From: Lutjanus erythropterus
Taxonomy: Eukaryota; Chordata; Actinopteri; Lutjaniformes; Lutjanidae
Direction: 5' to 3'
Assembly: GCA_020091685.1 (NCBI GenBank)
Contig: CM034613.1
Span: 8,727,474-8,791,473, forward strand
Length of the DNA stretch: 64,000 bases
A program made the position numbers and the translations under genes. The notes below the pieces were generated by a model, which had not been told where the DNA came from, ran no database searches, and saw nothing but the letters and a program-made list of their open reading frames with translations. Each line of letters begins with the position of its first letter. The first letter of the stretch is position 1. Shown piece by piece: positions 10,292 through 23,080 of this stretch.

Positions 10292-11559
10292 TTGTTTTAA
10301 CAGCTCTAAATGTAAGCAGTTGGAAGCAGACGTGTTCTGAGAAAGCTGTGCAGACTCACATTTCTTCAACAACTTTTGAGAGTTGTGTGCACACAGGTTC
10401 ATCGCCCCAGTTCTCACCAGAGAGGAAAATGTTGCCCCATCCAAGAGCTAATAATACCACTCAGAGTGTAGTGCTAGCTAAATACGCATAATCGAATTGA
10501 GCTCAAATTTAAAGATGGAACGGAGAAGGCATGAGAGGGCCTCTGGAGTGAAAATAATCATGTGAAAATTAGAAAGACTCTCCTCTGACCATAGTGCTCC
10601 AATTTTATGCCTTTACAAGCTCCTTGATCAGCTTTCTGCCGTGCACAGAGAAGGTTTGGCGGCCGCTTCTCCTCTGTGTGCCGAGGACTCACGGACTTCT
10701 CTGTGGTGCTTCAGCACGTCGCAACAAATTGCCAGATAAAGCCAGATTAGCATCACCTCAAGGACCTTTGTGCAATGAATTCTTTGCACACAGAAGTGGA
10801 AAAAGCTGCCAATGTCCCCGCAGTGATTTGATTGACGGCTTTTATTTCCGTGCAGCCGTTACACTCCTCCACTTTCCTTCAACTTTTCATGTCTCCCATT
10901 AATAACACAGGAGTTTTACTGTTTTGCCATTCGCTAAATTTCCCGGTTTATGTTTCTTACCGTAGGGAACGCCCATAGAACATGCAACCTTACCGGTGAG
11001 TATCTGGGTTGTTATAGTAACGGAGTGATGTGTACCAAACCCTGACTGACCTTTGTTAACCCTTCAACTTTGACCCACATGAGAGTTCACCAAACCAGCA
11101 TGTGAGATGAAAAAGGGAGTGATGCACGTTTGCCTGAATCTGTGTTCGTGTGCCCAAATCTGTCCCAACCAGGGAGGGAAATAGTATCCAGCACGAAACA
11201 GTTATGTTTGTGTTTAAGCTATTGTAGCAGAAAGTTTGGCAGCAGCTTACAACATCTTTTGGAGGTCCTACTCCAGCCTAAAACTTTAGGGGCTGCATCC
11301 ACCAAAATATAAATCCCAGGTAAAAACACCAGACATTCCTCCTAAAAACTTTGTAACTTTGGAGGTGCAGCGTTCCAATTGAAAAGCTTTGCTATTATGT
11401 GGAACATCTGCTGAATTAATGGATAATCTATGTGTTGCAAGTACTTCATTTCATAAATAATGAATGTAAAAAATGTTAGCACAAAGTAGATTACTTGCTC
11501 TGGCCCTTGCTCTGTGGGGAGGGCTCAAGCACATAGGGTGAGAGTACCTGCTGGTCTAT

Positions 11560-11900
11560 GTGCCTTCATGCCTGGGGCAAATGAAATGCCACTTTGGGTG
11601 AGTAAATTTAGCAACTGGCTTGCCCAGTTGGGCATATGGTAAAAATAAGAATTAAACACATCGTCTTTTTCCAGAGCAGGTGATGGAAGTAGCTAAGGAG
11701 TGAACTTCCTTTTCATCTCTGTTGTGAGTTGCACATGTGCAATCCTGGTCAGGCACTCATCAGATAATGGCGGTGGGCAAAGACAAAGCTTACTGAAACT
11801 GAAGCTCAAGTGCGAATTTCAATTGTCCTGTAAAACAGAAGTTAAGTTTGGTGGTGTTACAGGATGTGGAAGAAACTCCAATTATGTATTGTGCAGTATG
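11560..11900 (+). mobile_element. Decayed repeat, possibly from a hAT-type transposase
   Basis: Aligns in order with 53250-53500: AATGCCACTTTGGG / AATACCACTTCGGG, then CTGTTGTGAGTTGCACA / CTGTTGAGAATTGCACA, then AATTTCAATTGTCCTG / CATTTCAGTTATCCTG, then GGATGTGGA. Translation gives FQLSC...VLCSM here and FQLSW..EF in the other copy. This is reminiscent of a TTF-type zinc-finger start of hAT-like proteins; the class is tentative. Confidence 0.45.
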
Positions 11901-14900
11901 AAAATAGATATCTGACCCATTTGCCCAACCAGGCAGGTGGAAAAAAAAACATGATTGTTGAACTCTGTGGGTTCATGAAATTTTGTGGGTGAGGAAACAA
12001 GTTGGCGAGCACATTCATTTGGTTGAAGAGCTGAAGCTGGACAGAGCGCGGTTCAAGGAGTTTGAGCAGGACACAATTTGTAGTAGCTTATTTGTCTTGC
12101 CCCTCCTCCACTATGATTGGGCTTGGTAAAAAGTGATTGTGACAAGTGCAGCGTTTTATCCAAAGTTGAACATTTTTCAGCTCTTAGTAACCAGAAAGAA
12201 TCACCAAACATGCATGCTTTATCACACTGCTAAGATTCGTGGTATCGTGTGAGTACGTTGCGCTTCCATGGCAAACGATTCAAAAAATACACTGCCCTCA
12301 GAAAAAAAAAACGATTTGGTGGACACAGCCCCTTATTTATATGTCGAAATGTTGACACATAAGACTTTTATTTGACAAAATTACTCAGTCTTGGCCAGAG
12401 ATTAGAGAGAAAAACTCTATTTACCACTTGTTGCACTAAACAAGAAGAGATTTCCAGCCCTGGTATCTGTCAGATCAAATGTGGTTTTAATTCCCTGAAG
12501 TGAAGTTGTTTGCACTGGCTCTTTGTGTGTGCGTCAAGGTTACATTCGACGAGAAAACAGTCACAAAAATGCACCAGAGATCTAAATCCAGACTTCATTT
12601 TTGTGGTGTTTCTTGAGTGACGTGAACAAATACCTGCCATAATGCAGCAATCTGTGCTTGTTCCACAAGACTAAACCTGGATCTGCTCCTTTTACGGTGA
12701 TTTGGAGGTTGACTGTGTGAATCCAAGTCTAAAACACATAAGTAGATTCCCATTTTCAGTCGTTTTCCAAGTCATAATTCATAATAGAGACCTGTTTAAC
12801 CCCTCAGATTCATGCTGAAACTCATTTCTATCATATTCTCTGTCACAGATGTAGTCGAGGCAGCACTGAATTCTGGGTTGTCGCACGTCAGTATCATATT
12901 TTTTGCTGTGATCCCACCTCTTGACTTTTGGCTGCCCTAACCTGCTGTTCACTTGACTGACAGGTTTCTGGATGGACAGAGAGCATATTATACACCGTGT
13001 CGAATCCTTTCCAGGAGTTGTGAATCAGTGCGTTATGAAGCAGTGACTTACCGCGCCGCTGTGTTTCTAACGCAACCTGCTTCTAGCATTATGAGGCTGA
13101 AGTTGAATTCAGCTGGGAGTGCTTAAAAAACTGTGTCCAAAATGGGAGGTGCATAGTTTGGTGGAGATGCACATCAGTCTGTTACTACACTGAGCTCTTT
13201 CACATATGAGGTTCTGGTTGTTCTAACAAATTTTATATGAGGTTCTTTATTAAATTTAGTACAAACATGATCTTAGAAAGCTTCAGATGTGGAGATGTCG
13301 CCCACAAAGTATGTTAAACTGAACACTCTTTGTGGTTATTCGTGATCCTGGGTTCAGCTAACTGAACAAGACTGCTGGAGTTGTGTGTTTGACCACACAC
13401 AGACAGATTAATTTATCCCAGTGTGTGTGAACGTGAGACCACGGACACACGTAAACACTTTTATTTTGTTGTATTAAGTTAGCTGCGTGGGAACAAGATC
13501 ATCAGGATCAGGTGGAAGCTTCATTAAATTTGTTAAGGCGCCTGAAAACTTTGCTTCAATTCTTAAAGCTGAACTAATCAATACTTTTATACTAACAATG
13601 GATCAGATAACTATGTGTCTTGTGAAAATGTTCACTCATAGAGGCAAAACCACAGATAATTCTCATCTGCCACTATTGTACCTTTCAGCTCTACAGAGCC
13701 TTGGTGCGGCTTTAAGTTTATTGTTTGGTTTTTTTCCTGACCTGCAGCTTTTGGCTCACTCACTGCTGTCATAGATTTGCTTTTAGCCTCAGCAGGTTGC
13801 TGCTTTCAATAAAAAAAAGATGGCAATTTGTTGGAGAACATGAATAGAGCTAGTAGAGAGTTAATATTTGACTTTGTTGGCCGTAGACGCGGCTGCAAAT
13901 TAATGATAATGTTGCTCAGTGATGCACCAGTTTTGCCATATCAACTGTATAATCTGAAATTATGTCATCTTGTTAATTACAGTTCGATTCTGCTGCCCCA
14001 GAGTGACCCTAAAAATCAATTATTACAGATTCTCTGAAAAATATTTTATTGTATTGCATATTCATAATTAAGTCAAGTTTAGGTATTATTTATTATTAAG
14101 AGTTTAACTGTACAAACCTGTTTAATCAGCCTGGTAAATCTTTATTGGGGCGTGGAAGTAGGTGACCGTCACCTCTCTCCAGGAAAGCCCTGCCCCAACG
14201 TTGGCAAAAAAACAGCCAGTAGAGGGCAGAAAACCCAAATATTGCTGCATACAGACCTGACCTATTGTTCCCTTATAACATATTTAAGGCTAAGCAAAAA
14301 GCTTCACAAAAAGTCCAAAATAATCTCATTATTAGGCTTTTAAATGTCTTAAAAATTATTTGGACGGGTTTTAAAAATTGGATTAAGTTAATGTTACTGT
14401 CATAAAGTTGGATTTAACTTTAACTTATGGGGGAAAGATTGTATTGATCATGCTTTAACAACTACAAAATAAACCAACTTTGAACTAATAAACATTTGCT
14501 TGCTTTTTGGCCTTAGATTACATTAATTCATTATGGTTGTTTAGAAGGCTTAAACTTAACTTGTTGAAACCTGAAGAAACCCTGTTATATTTATCTTTTT
14601 TTAGCTCTGGTTTGGTCTCCACCAATTGCTGAGAAAAAAATGTCTTTAATTGTGGGAATTTCCAATTTCCTCATCAGCTAGCTAGCTTTGCCTTAATGAT
14701 ACTGTAAAAAACAAAACAATCAAGTTAAAAAAAGAAGTTTAAAAGTTATGTTGTATTTTATTTAGGCATTCAGTTCAGTAATATAAAATGTTGATTGATG
14801 TAGTTTTAAATGTCCAAACTGTCAATTTCCAGCTCCTAAACGTTGAGACAGATGAGGAAGGAAATGTACTTGTTTATTAGCATATTTGACTGTCATTCTC

Positions 14901-15189
14901 ATCTGTCTGCATTCCTGTCATTACTCCTCCTTTTCCTTCCTCTTCCCTCGTCCGTTCCCATTTCTTGATTGTGCACCACCTTCATCTCCAGCAGTCTCGT
15001 CCCCATCCTTTCCCTTCTCCTTTTTCCCCTCCACTACGCCTGCTTTCTTTCGTCTCTTGTCTATTTGTTCAGCCGTTAGGAGCTAAGTAGCTTTTAATGA
15101 GCTCTTTGATGAACGTCTCTCGTTAGCCGGGAGGAGGGATGGAGGGGTGGTGAGTTTGAGGTTAGGAAGGATTTAGGAATAGAGGGAGA

Positions 15190-16030
15190 GAGGATGGAGA
15201 GGAAGCATCTCTTTCTTCCATCATCTTCTTCCTTTTCCTTTCCCCATACTTCCTTGACTTTCAGCTTTCATTTCTTCTCTTTTCCTTTATCCCATTCCTT
15301 TTCCTTTGCTCACCTTTCCTTTACTTTATTTAACTTCATTCAACTTTTTCTTTACCCATCTTCCCTTTCCTTTCCTCACATTTCCTTTTTTCCTTTTAAC
15401 TTTCTACATCTTTTTTTTTACTCAATTTCCCTCTCATTTCCTTTCCTCATTCCTCCTTTCCTTAGTTTACTTTTCTTTTTCCATTACTTGTCCTCACCTT
15501 TTCTCTTCCTTTTCTTTACTTCCCTTCTCTCTTTCCCTTTCTTTCCTTTCCTCATCTCTCCCTTTCTCATCCATCCTTCCTATTCCTTTCCTCACCATTC
15601 CATTGCTTTCTTTTTTCACCACTTTGCCTTCCTGTCCTCTCTTTCCTTTTCCCCTTCCCTTTTCTTTTCTTCTTTCCTTTCCTGTCTTTACTTTCCTTAA
15701 CTTACTTCACCTTTTCTTCACCAAATTTCTCTATTTTCTTTTTCTTTCCATTCCTTTCCTCACTTTAGTTTTCCTTCCCTTTTCCTTTTGATTTCCTCAC
15801 CATCTCCTTATCTTCACTCTCCATCTTTCTTTCCTTTCCTCCCCTCTTTTCCTGCACCTTTCTTTTCCTTTTCTCATCCATCCTTCCCATTCCTTTCCTC
15901 ACCTTTTCTCACCTTTCTTTTCTTCATCTGTCTTTTCTTTTCCTACCCCCCCCCCCTCCTTTCTTTCCTCACCCTTCTTCAACCTTTCCTTTCCATTCAT
16001 CTCCTATCTTCCTCCCTCCTTCCCTCCACT
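15190..16030 (+). repeat. Pyrimidine-rich tract, ~840 bp
   Basis: On the + strand almost every base is C or T, built from TTTCCTTTCCTCACC-like units with recurrent CATCCATCCTTCCCATTCCTTTCCTCACC (near 15560 and 15870). The long frames across it (Ser/Phe/Leu/Pro only) are composition artefacts. Mirror-symmetric pyrimidine DNA can form triplexes. Confidence 0.85.
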
Positions 16031-16102
16031 GTGCCTCGGGCTAATGGTTCCCAGTTGTCTGTATTGAACTCTGAGACAACACCGTTTCTGTCAGACAGAC
16101 CT

Positions 16103-16105
<3 letters not shown>

Positions 16106-16138
<33 letters not shown>
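16106..16138 (+). repeat. (TG)n microsatellite
   Basis: Pure TG run, followed by more TG-rich DNA to about 16350. Confidence 0.95.
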
Positions 16139-16139
<1 letters not shown>

Positions 16140-16886
16140 AGTCAGTCGGGTTCAGGACATGTAAATAGAATTAGCCTATTTCACGCTCAATCTCACCCTA
16201 TGATAACTGACCCTTGGGGTTGTATGGAGTGTGTGTGTGAGTGTGTGTGTGCGCACACGGACCTCAGAAGCCAGCATCATACTGGAGGATATCCGGCCAG
16301 TCGTAGGTGTGTGTTTCTCGAACATATGTGTTCGCACGTGTGCACCGTGTGTGTAATTTGATTTCCCTTTGAGGTGAGGGCTGCCTCTTCAATGAACTGC
16401 ACTCCAGACTCTTTCCTGAGGTGGACCTCTGTTCACTCACAACTACAATGGGATCTTTCTGCTGCTGTTGGGTTTGTTATATAAGATAAGATGAATTTTA
16501 TGGATCTCTGAGGGGAAACCAGTTTATTACTGCAGCAGCGAGTTGAGCGGCTGCCTGGAGAACAAACAGAGGAAATTGTATTATTTAAGTGTCACTTAAA
16601 TAAAAAAAAATACTTGATTAAATTGTTTCTTAATGAAAGTCAATAATTTTAACTAATGTGTCAAATAACATGTTTTTAAAACCCGTTCTTACTGATTAAA
16701 TTCATATTATTACAGTCCAGGAGACTGGAAAACAAACTTTGATCATTTTCCAGAATCTTTTCAAATTGATTAGTCCACAGGAATATCAATATAAGACTTA
16801 TTGCAGTCATTGATTTCTTTGCCTAAGCTGGTGGTTTTCATCCCACCTGTTCTTGAAACCAGACTGTTGACCTCTGTAGGAAAACC

Positions 16887-17190
16887 GTGTGTAGGATTTA
16901 GTGGCATCTAGTAGCGAACGCTTTCATCCTACCCTTCCAAGCATGCAGGAGAACCCCATCGTGGCTATGAAACCGACACAAAAAGTGAAGTGCTGTCACT
17001 AGAGACAGTGTTTGATCTGTCTGTTCTGGGCTACTTACATGGTGGCCTCCATGTAAGAGGACCCCACCCCTCTGTAGATATAAAGGGCTCGTTCTAAGGA
17101 AACAAAAACATAATTCTTATATTCAGGCGATTATACACTAATGAAAACAATAGATCCAGTGCCAATAGATAGCCGTAAATCTCATACACT
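16887..17190 (+). mobile_element. MITE-like element with GTGTGTAGGATTTAG ends
   Basis: The left end GTGTGTAGGATTTAGTGGC and right end TAAATCTCATACACT are inverted relatives. The interior (GTAGATATAAAGGGCTCGTTCTAAGG, GATTATACACTAATGAAAAC) matches a very common fish MITE as I remember it. It is close to full length at ~304 bp. Confidence 0.7.
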
Positions 17191-18964
17191 TCAACTTTAG
17201 ATGCAAAAAAGAGTAAAAAAAGAACACAATTCAAGTCATAGCACACAGTGCATAGATTTGTGTGAGGATCAAGTCGACAATATTTTCTCTGTGAATGATG
17301 GCGACATTTACAAACATAACCAAATAACGCTGATGTGCGATTAGAGCTGTATAAACACAGTGTAATTATATGATTATAATAGATTCACGCCAACACTTAA
17401 AGCTAAACATTAAGCACAATTACGCACGTATTTGTCTGATTGTGTGTATATTTGTACATGGTGGGTGTATATACGTGTGTGTCCAGTCTCATTGTGTGAT
17501 TAATGAAGGTACTTCAATATTCAGGGCCCGAACAGAAGGTCTGGTGTTTGGTAATCACCCGAAGGTGTGTTTGTGTGTATGTGTTGTGTTTGTATCAGCC
17601 AGACACATCAAAGTCCCGTCAGGACTAATTTAGATAATCATGCCCTGCAGTAGAACATACACTTCCTTTACTTCTTTTACTCCTTATTTATTTCATACAG
17701 AGGGACAGAAATATACAGAGGCGTTAATTTGTGATCTTGACATAACATGAGCATAAGACTGTTAATAGAGTCTAGAAGAAGGAAATGAAATAATAACAGA
17801 AGTGAAATTGAGTTACTTCATGACTGGGACAAACAAAAAAGTGGATTTCTTTGATTTCACCCTGTGCTTTCTTGTTTCTTTCCCTCCAGCACGACTACGG
17901 TGAACTTTTACGAGCTTTACCTCATTTTCAGTTGTTTCCCTCGTCTCCTTTTCATCTCTTTGTTTCATTCTGCTGGAATGCAGACGCCGAGGTCAAGATC
18001 AGGGCCACGGCTAGTCACTGAGACTGCACACATGTCTGCTCGCACACACAAACTCACACACATACAGTACACACTGACACACACACTCAATCAAACCCAC
18101 ACAAACACATGTTTTGGTTTCTGTATTAATGCGTTGTCATGTACTTCCTCATCCGCTGCTTTTATTCTTATTATTCTACTTCATCATTCTGACTGCACCT
18201 GAACACAGCACACACATTAACTCTCACTCTGTGTGTGTGTTTGTGTGGTTTTGTATGAATGTGTGTGTTCATACACTGAAAAACCCTTATGATTAAGTAA
18301 ACATGAACCTATTCTGATTACCACTGTGTGCGTGCATCTATGAATGTTTGTGTGTATTGCAGTGTATCTGGGCTAGCAGGCATCTGACTGTGCTCCTTGG
18401 CTACATTCATTGTGTGTGCACGTATTGCTTGTCCAGTGTGTAAAATTTAGGGAGAATATGACAGAAATTTGAATATAATAATCATAAGAAGGTATGTGAC
18501 AATACCACAAGTTTAGTAGTTGATATCAAAACTAGTGAATTCCCACGATTCTCGATACCACAGTAAAAGACAAGAACAAGAATAAAACTTAGCCGTCACT
18601 GTCAGGAGAGCATGTTTCCATGACTGAAAAATAATACAAAAGTGATTGCTACTCGGATATTAAATCTGTTGCTTTTTCTGTCTCATTCTCTCCCTCTTTT
18701 TCCCTGAGAAACTGAGATCAAAATGAAACTAATACCACAGACATATTTTTCAACTGTCAGCCTTAACTTTTACCCGTTAACTTGAGTGTAAAAGAAAAAA
18801 AAGGAAGGAAGCACACCTTAAAAAACAAAAACAATTCATCCCCAAATCAAAAGTACGTATTTGTCCCCTGATCCGTGCTTCTATTTATCCATCAAGGTAG
18901 TTTTTGGTTGGTAGTTGTGGTGCTCAATATGCCTAAAAAACAAAATATGAAAAATTCAACACCA

Positions 18965-19115
18965 GGGTCTTTTTCCAGACATCATGTCCCAGTTACTCAA
19001 GATAATCGGGTAGATTAAACAGTAGAATCTACCGGAACTAATTTCTTTCTACTAAAAAGATCATAATTAACTGCATCATGATTTCTGGAAAGCTACATTG
19101 TTGTTGAGTTTTTCA
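18965..19115. repeat. Dispersed repeat, paired with 3300-3500
   Basis: Same ordered blocks as the copy at 3300-3500 (TACTCAAGATAATC, GGAACTAATTTCTTTCTACT, TCATGATTTCTGGAAAG). Confidence 0.6.
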
Positions 19116-19744
19116 ATTTCTTTGAAAATATGAACAATCCACACTAGTCTAAAACAAAGAAGACACACCAGCTTGTCTCTATTAAGCATAAAAATGTATT
19201 CACTTTCCCAGCTCATTAAATTGCCTTCCCTCTCAACTTTTCTTTTCTTGGACATGTAGCTTGGCTGTGTATCAACGTCACCAACTACAAACGGCTGGAA
19301 ACAACTATGTAATATTGAGACGGTACCTAGTGTGTACTGACATACTGCACAGCAAGACGCCTTCAGTGCACAATCAGAACAAAGTTAGGATGTCTTCTGG
19401 GACAAGGAATTTATGAACACTGTGCTTTCAGAAAGCAGCATTGATTTGAATTATTTTGTGCAAAATTTTATTCTTTGCAAGGTCTTGCAGGCCAGAGTTT
19501 GATACATGTGGTCTAAACAGTCAAACTATCTGTAAAGAACTTTATATTCCTGGTTTGAACGAAGAGAAGAAGAAGAGGTGTGCAGCTTGCAAGGAAATGG
19601 AAAAGAGAGTCGTAATGAAACAGTGTCTTTCAGGAAGAAGCCCCATATCCACTGGTTAATGGTCACAGATAAACAACATACAGAGACCTCACACTCTTTC
19701 TGTCTCTCTTCCCTTCTCTTTGTGTCTCTTTGTCTCTTTCTCAG

Positions 19745-19886
19745 GGCAAAGTGGCGCAGACAGCCTGCATGTCAGCCTGTAAACACATCTCCACCTCCCT
19801 GATGCAGCTCCTGCTCGACCCGGAGGTCAGACAGATCTCCATGGGAGCTCTGCACCAGCTCCACACCGACATCAAGGAGTGCGAGA
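19745..19886 (+). CDS. exoc6b: Sec15 exon (GKVAQTACMS...DIKECE)
   Basis: Forty-seven codons plus one base (phase 0 to phase 1), with acceptor TTTCTCAG and donor GTGAGT. The near-invariant GKVAQTACMSACKH is followed by STSLMQLLLDPEVRQISMGAL and HQLHTDIKECE. In mammalian Sec15 proteins the corresponding stretch reads QQFNLDV, and its Asn is, as I recall, the residue needed for Rab11 binding in rat Sec15. Here the aligned codon at 19862-19864 is CAC (His). The split codon A|GT encodes Ser with the next exon. Confidence 0.95.
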
Positions 19887-20379
19887 GTGAGTGTCGACAT
19901 TTAGTTTTTAAATTAACATGCTTGCCTTTTGCTTTTATTCCCTCCCTTTGTCCTTATTGTCATACCCATCAGTGTTACATTTACTGAATCTTCACCATTT
20001 TCCCTCGTCCTTGAGTTCCTCTTTCACTTCTTCCTCCCTCCCTCCCTCAGTTCTTCTTTTATCTTCATTGTCTCAATTCAGCCCCATACCTTCAAATTTT
20101 TTTTTTTTTTTATTGTTGCACAAGGTCAAGGGATTACATACACACACAGGGATATGATGTCTTTGTTTATTTCCTTCTTTTGTCCTATTTTGATCCTATC
20201 CCTCTTTACTTCTTTAATTTGTCCACTTCTCCTTACTTTCCTCACATATTTTTGCCTAAGCTTCAGCTTTTCCGAACACACACTCTCACACATTTATACT
20301 CCCAAAAATGTTGCTGGAAAGTCACAAATGAAAAGTGCCTGAATTACATAGCTCCTCAAGTATATTTGAACATATGGAG

Positions 20380-20708
20380 TAGGGCTGCAACTAACAATTA
20401 TTTTCATTACCAACTAGTCTGTATATTATTTTTGGTCTATAAAATGTCAAAAAATGGCGGAAAATGTTGATCAGTGTTTACCAAAGCACAAGGTGTGACA
20501 TCCTCAAATGTCTTGTTTTGTCCACAACCCAAAGATATTTAGTTTACTGTCACTGAGGACTAAGGAAACTAAAAAATATTCACATATGAGAAGCTGAAAT
20601 CAGGGAATTTTGACATTTTTTTAAATTAAAAATGGAAAGGTAGTTGGCCAAGGTAGATGGCAATTAACTTAATAGTTGATTAATAATCAATTGATAATTT
20701 CAGCTCTA
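20380..20708 (+). mobile_element. MITE-like element (TAGGGCTGCAACTAA family), near full length
   Basis: Left end TAGGGCTGCAACTAACAATTATTTTCATTACC; right end TTGATAATTTCAGCTCTA. The interior carries AAATGTCAAAAAATGGCGGAAAATGTTGATCAGTG and TCTTGTTTTGTCCACAACCCAAAGATATT, typical of this fish family. Confidence 0.75.
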
Positions 20709-21339
20709 GTTTGGATCCATATTCAATAATATGGACTTATATAGTCTTTTTTTCAGTTTCAAGTGGCCCCTCTCTCTATAAAAACTGACATACAAGTTAA
20801 ACAATTTGGAATTAGGACATTCAACAACATTCAAAATAAACCTTGAAAGTGTCATGTGTGCAGTTTGCAGTTGAAAGCACAGGGGGCGCTATGGATCAAC
20901 CAGTTACATAGAGAGGGGAGAGCATCTTTGATCTTCTGAAAGTCTTTACATGTTTTTTCTTCTCATCTCTCTTTCCATTTTCTCCTCTCCCACCCTTCTC
21001 CCACTCTTGCCTCCCTCTTTTATTCTCTCTTCCCATCCTTTCCTCACTGCTCTTTCCTCTTCCTCCCCATCCATCCCTTCAAAATCTCCCTCTTCCTCCC
21101 CCTTCGCCTCATTTTCTGAGACTTAGAGATGCAGAGGAGAACTTGCAGATAAAGGAGGGGGAGGAATGAATGAATGCGGGGCGTCGTTGGCTCAGTTTTT
21201 ACATGATCAAGGTTCTTAGAGTCACAGAGCGGGTCACACAGTGTGTGTGTGTTGTGTATGTGTGTTTGTGACGTGATGTGCAGTGACATGCGTGCAGTGC
21301 TGCAGAGGGGTTAGGAGGTTACAGAGTTACTTATTCAGG

Positions 21340-23080
21340 GCAGACGGAGGGCTCAGAAGAAGAAAAGACTGGGAAGGATGGAAGGAAAGGGGGAAGATGG
21401 GGGGGTGAGGATACAGTAGGGGGACGGATGAAATGGAAAAGAAGCAGAAGAGGCGAAAAATTTGAGGGATGTGAAGAATTCAAAAGGGGAAAGGGTGGAG
21501 AGAGACAGAAGGAAACCACAAGACAGTGGTGGGGGTGGGAAAGAAGGATTAAATTTAAAAGGGAAAAGGATGAATGAAAGATGGAAGAAGCCTGAAAGAG
21601 AAAGCAGAACAAGCGTTTAATAAAAGGGTTGAAATGAAAAGTGCAAGGTGGATGGATAAATTAATGGAAGGATGGAGTGGAGGGATTAAAATAAAGGAAA
21701 AAATCTCTCTCTCTCTCATACTGTTAAACCATAACCTTTAAAGGTGAAAAGGGCGGGGGTGAATAAGAGCAATGGATTCAATTTAAAGGAATAGTTCAGA
21801 ACATTTGAAGGGTGGTTGTATGAGGTGCTTAGTCCATAGACAGTCTATTACCGAGAGTAGATGGATGTCAGCACAACCCCAGTTGAGAAGCAAACAATCA
21901 ATTATGAAATTGTGTCTTGTCACCCTGATAACCCAGAAGATGGAGGAAAAGCTTGTTCTCTCAGTGTCTGCGTCTTAACCGAGACAAAAAAGTTTATTTG
22001 TGGAAGTAGTTTGGCCGAAAACAACAGACATTTCCCTCAGAAAAGGCTGTCTGATCACAAAATAAAGCACTGTGAAGACAGCATACACTTAAACTGATAG
22101 TGATTTTTTTTTAGGTGGCTAAAATATGTTTTGATGCTGACCCTGTTGACAGCAGTTTAGCGGTTAGCTTCCATGCTGGTGCCCCTCTCTGCTTCTCCAA
22201 ACCAGGGGCGTGTCGTCTGCCATCTGCTGGAGGTAAAATCTTACATAACCCCACTTCAAAAAGTCAGTACTATCCCTTTAAAGGCTGAAAGGGGAGAGTG
22301 GGTGAGTAAGAGCAAAGGATTCAATTTAAAGAGGAGTGAAATGAAAAATGGAAGGTAAGAGGAAGAGAGAGAACGGAGCGAAAGAGGGAATATTTGACAC
22401 AGAAAGATAAATGGTAAAAGTGCAGTGGGTTCATGAACAAGAACGATGTAAGTAACAATGAAAAATGGATGGAGAGAACGAATATGAAAGAGGAAAAAGG
22501 GTCACTGTGAAAGAAGGAATAAACAAAGGAACAGGCGAAATGGAAAAGTAATAGAAAAAGTTATGGAAAGCTAAGAGAAAGAAAAAAGGCAACATGTCTA
22601 AGAAAAAGTCAAAAGAAAGTAGGGATTAAAAATTATTAAATGAATGAGAAGTAAAATACTCACTCCTGGAGAGTGTTAAAAGAAAATGAACTGAGAAGGG
22701 ATTAAATGAAAAAAGACGGTATACAGCAGGAAAGAGCAGAATGGGATGAAAGAGCTCGAGGAACAAGAGGGCAGAGAAAATGGGATTAAACGAAAGAGGT
22801 GTGAAATGTAAAAAAAAAAAAATGAACGTACACAAGAAAGAAAGAGGGCAGAGAAGAGAGCGAAATACATGGATGAGAGGGAGGATTAAAGGAAAATTAA
22901 TGGTTAGTCTGAAAGGAGGAGGAAGCGAGGGAGAGTGCAAGAAAGAGGAATTAGAGATTAAATAAAAGGAGGAATTTCAGGATTGTGACAGATAAAAAGA
23001 AAAGGAGGTGCAGATGAAATGAACATGATCATGAGAAAGGAGTAAGCACGATGAAAATAGGTGTATGAATGACTTAATGA
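21340..23080 (+). repeat. Purine-rich degenerate minisatellite array
   Basis: The + strand is dominated by A and G. A GGGATTAAA(T)GAAA core recurs near 21545, 21682, 22622, 22697, 22780, 22881 and 22949, with about 70-100 bp between the later copies. A 500-bp MITE interrupts it at 21782-22282. Frames on the minus strand are low-complexity artefacts. Confidence 0.7.
21782..22282 (+). mobile_element. MITE-like element with TTTAAAGGGATAGT ends
   Basis: Left end TTTAAAGGAATAGTTCAGAACATTTGAAG and right end CTTCAAAAAGTCAGTACTATCCCTTTAAA are inverted repeats. Shared interior motifs (GTCTATTACCGAGAGTAGATG; CTGACCCTGTTGACAGCA) link it to 46487-47186 and 63035-63345. Confidence 0.75.

Larger units (their letters stand above)
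6428..19744 (+). other. Large intron, 13.3 kb
   Basis: Phase 0 intron. It holds CA/TG microsatellites, MITE-like elements (9280-9626, 16887-17190), one member of a hAT-like repeat pair (11560-11900), an 840-bp pyrimidine tract (15190-16030) and a dispersed repeat (18965-19115). Between them (for example 6840-8170, 12080-15190, 17200-18960) I see ordinary AT-rich intronic sequence without recognisable coding or RNA genes. Confidence 0.85.

Noticed and set aside
10100-10491. Overlapping frames with poly-Thr-His or Cys-Val runs
   Set aside because: Pure translations of the (TG)34 microsatellite.
15194-16168. Plus-strand frames of 126-168 codons
   Set aside because: Same low-complexity Ser/Phe/Pro/Leu composition from the pyrimidine tract.
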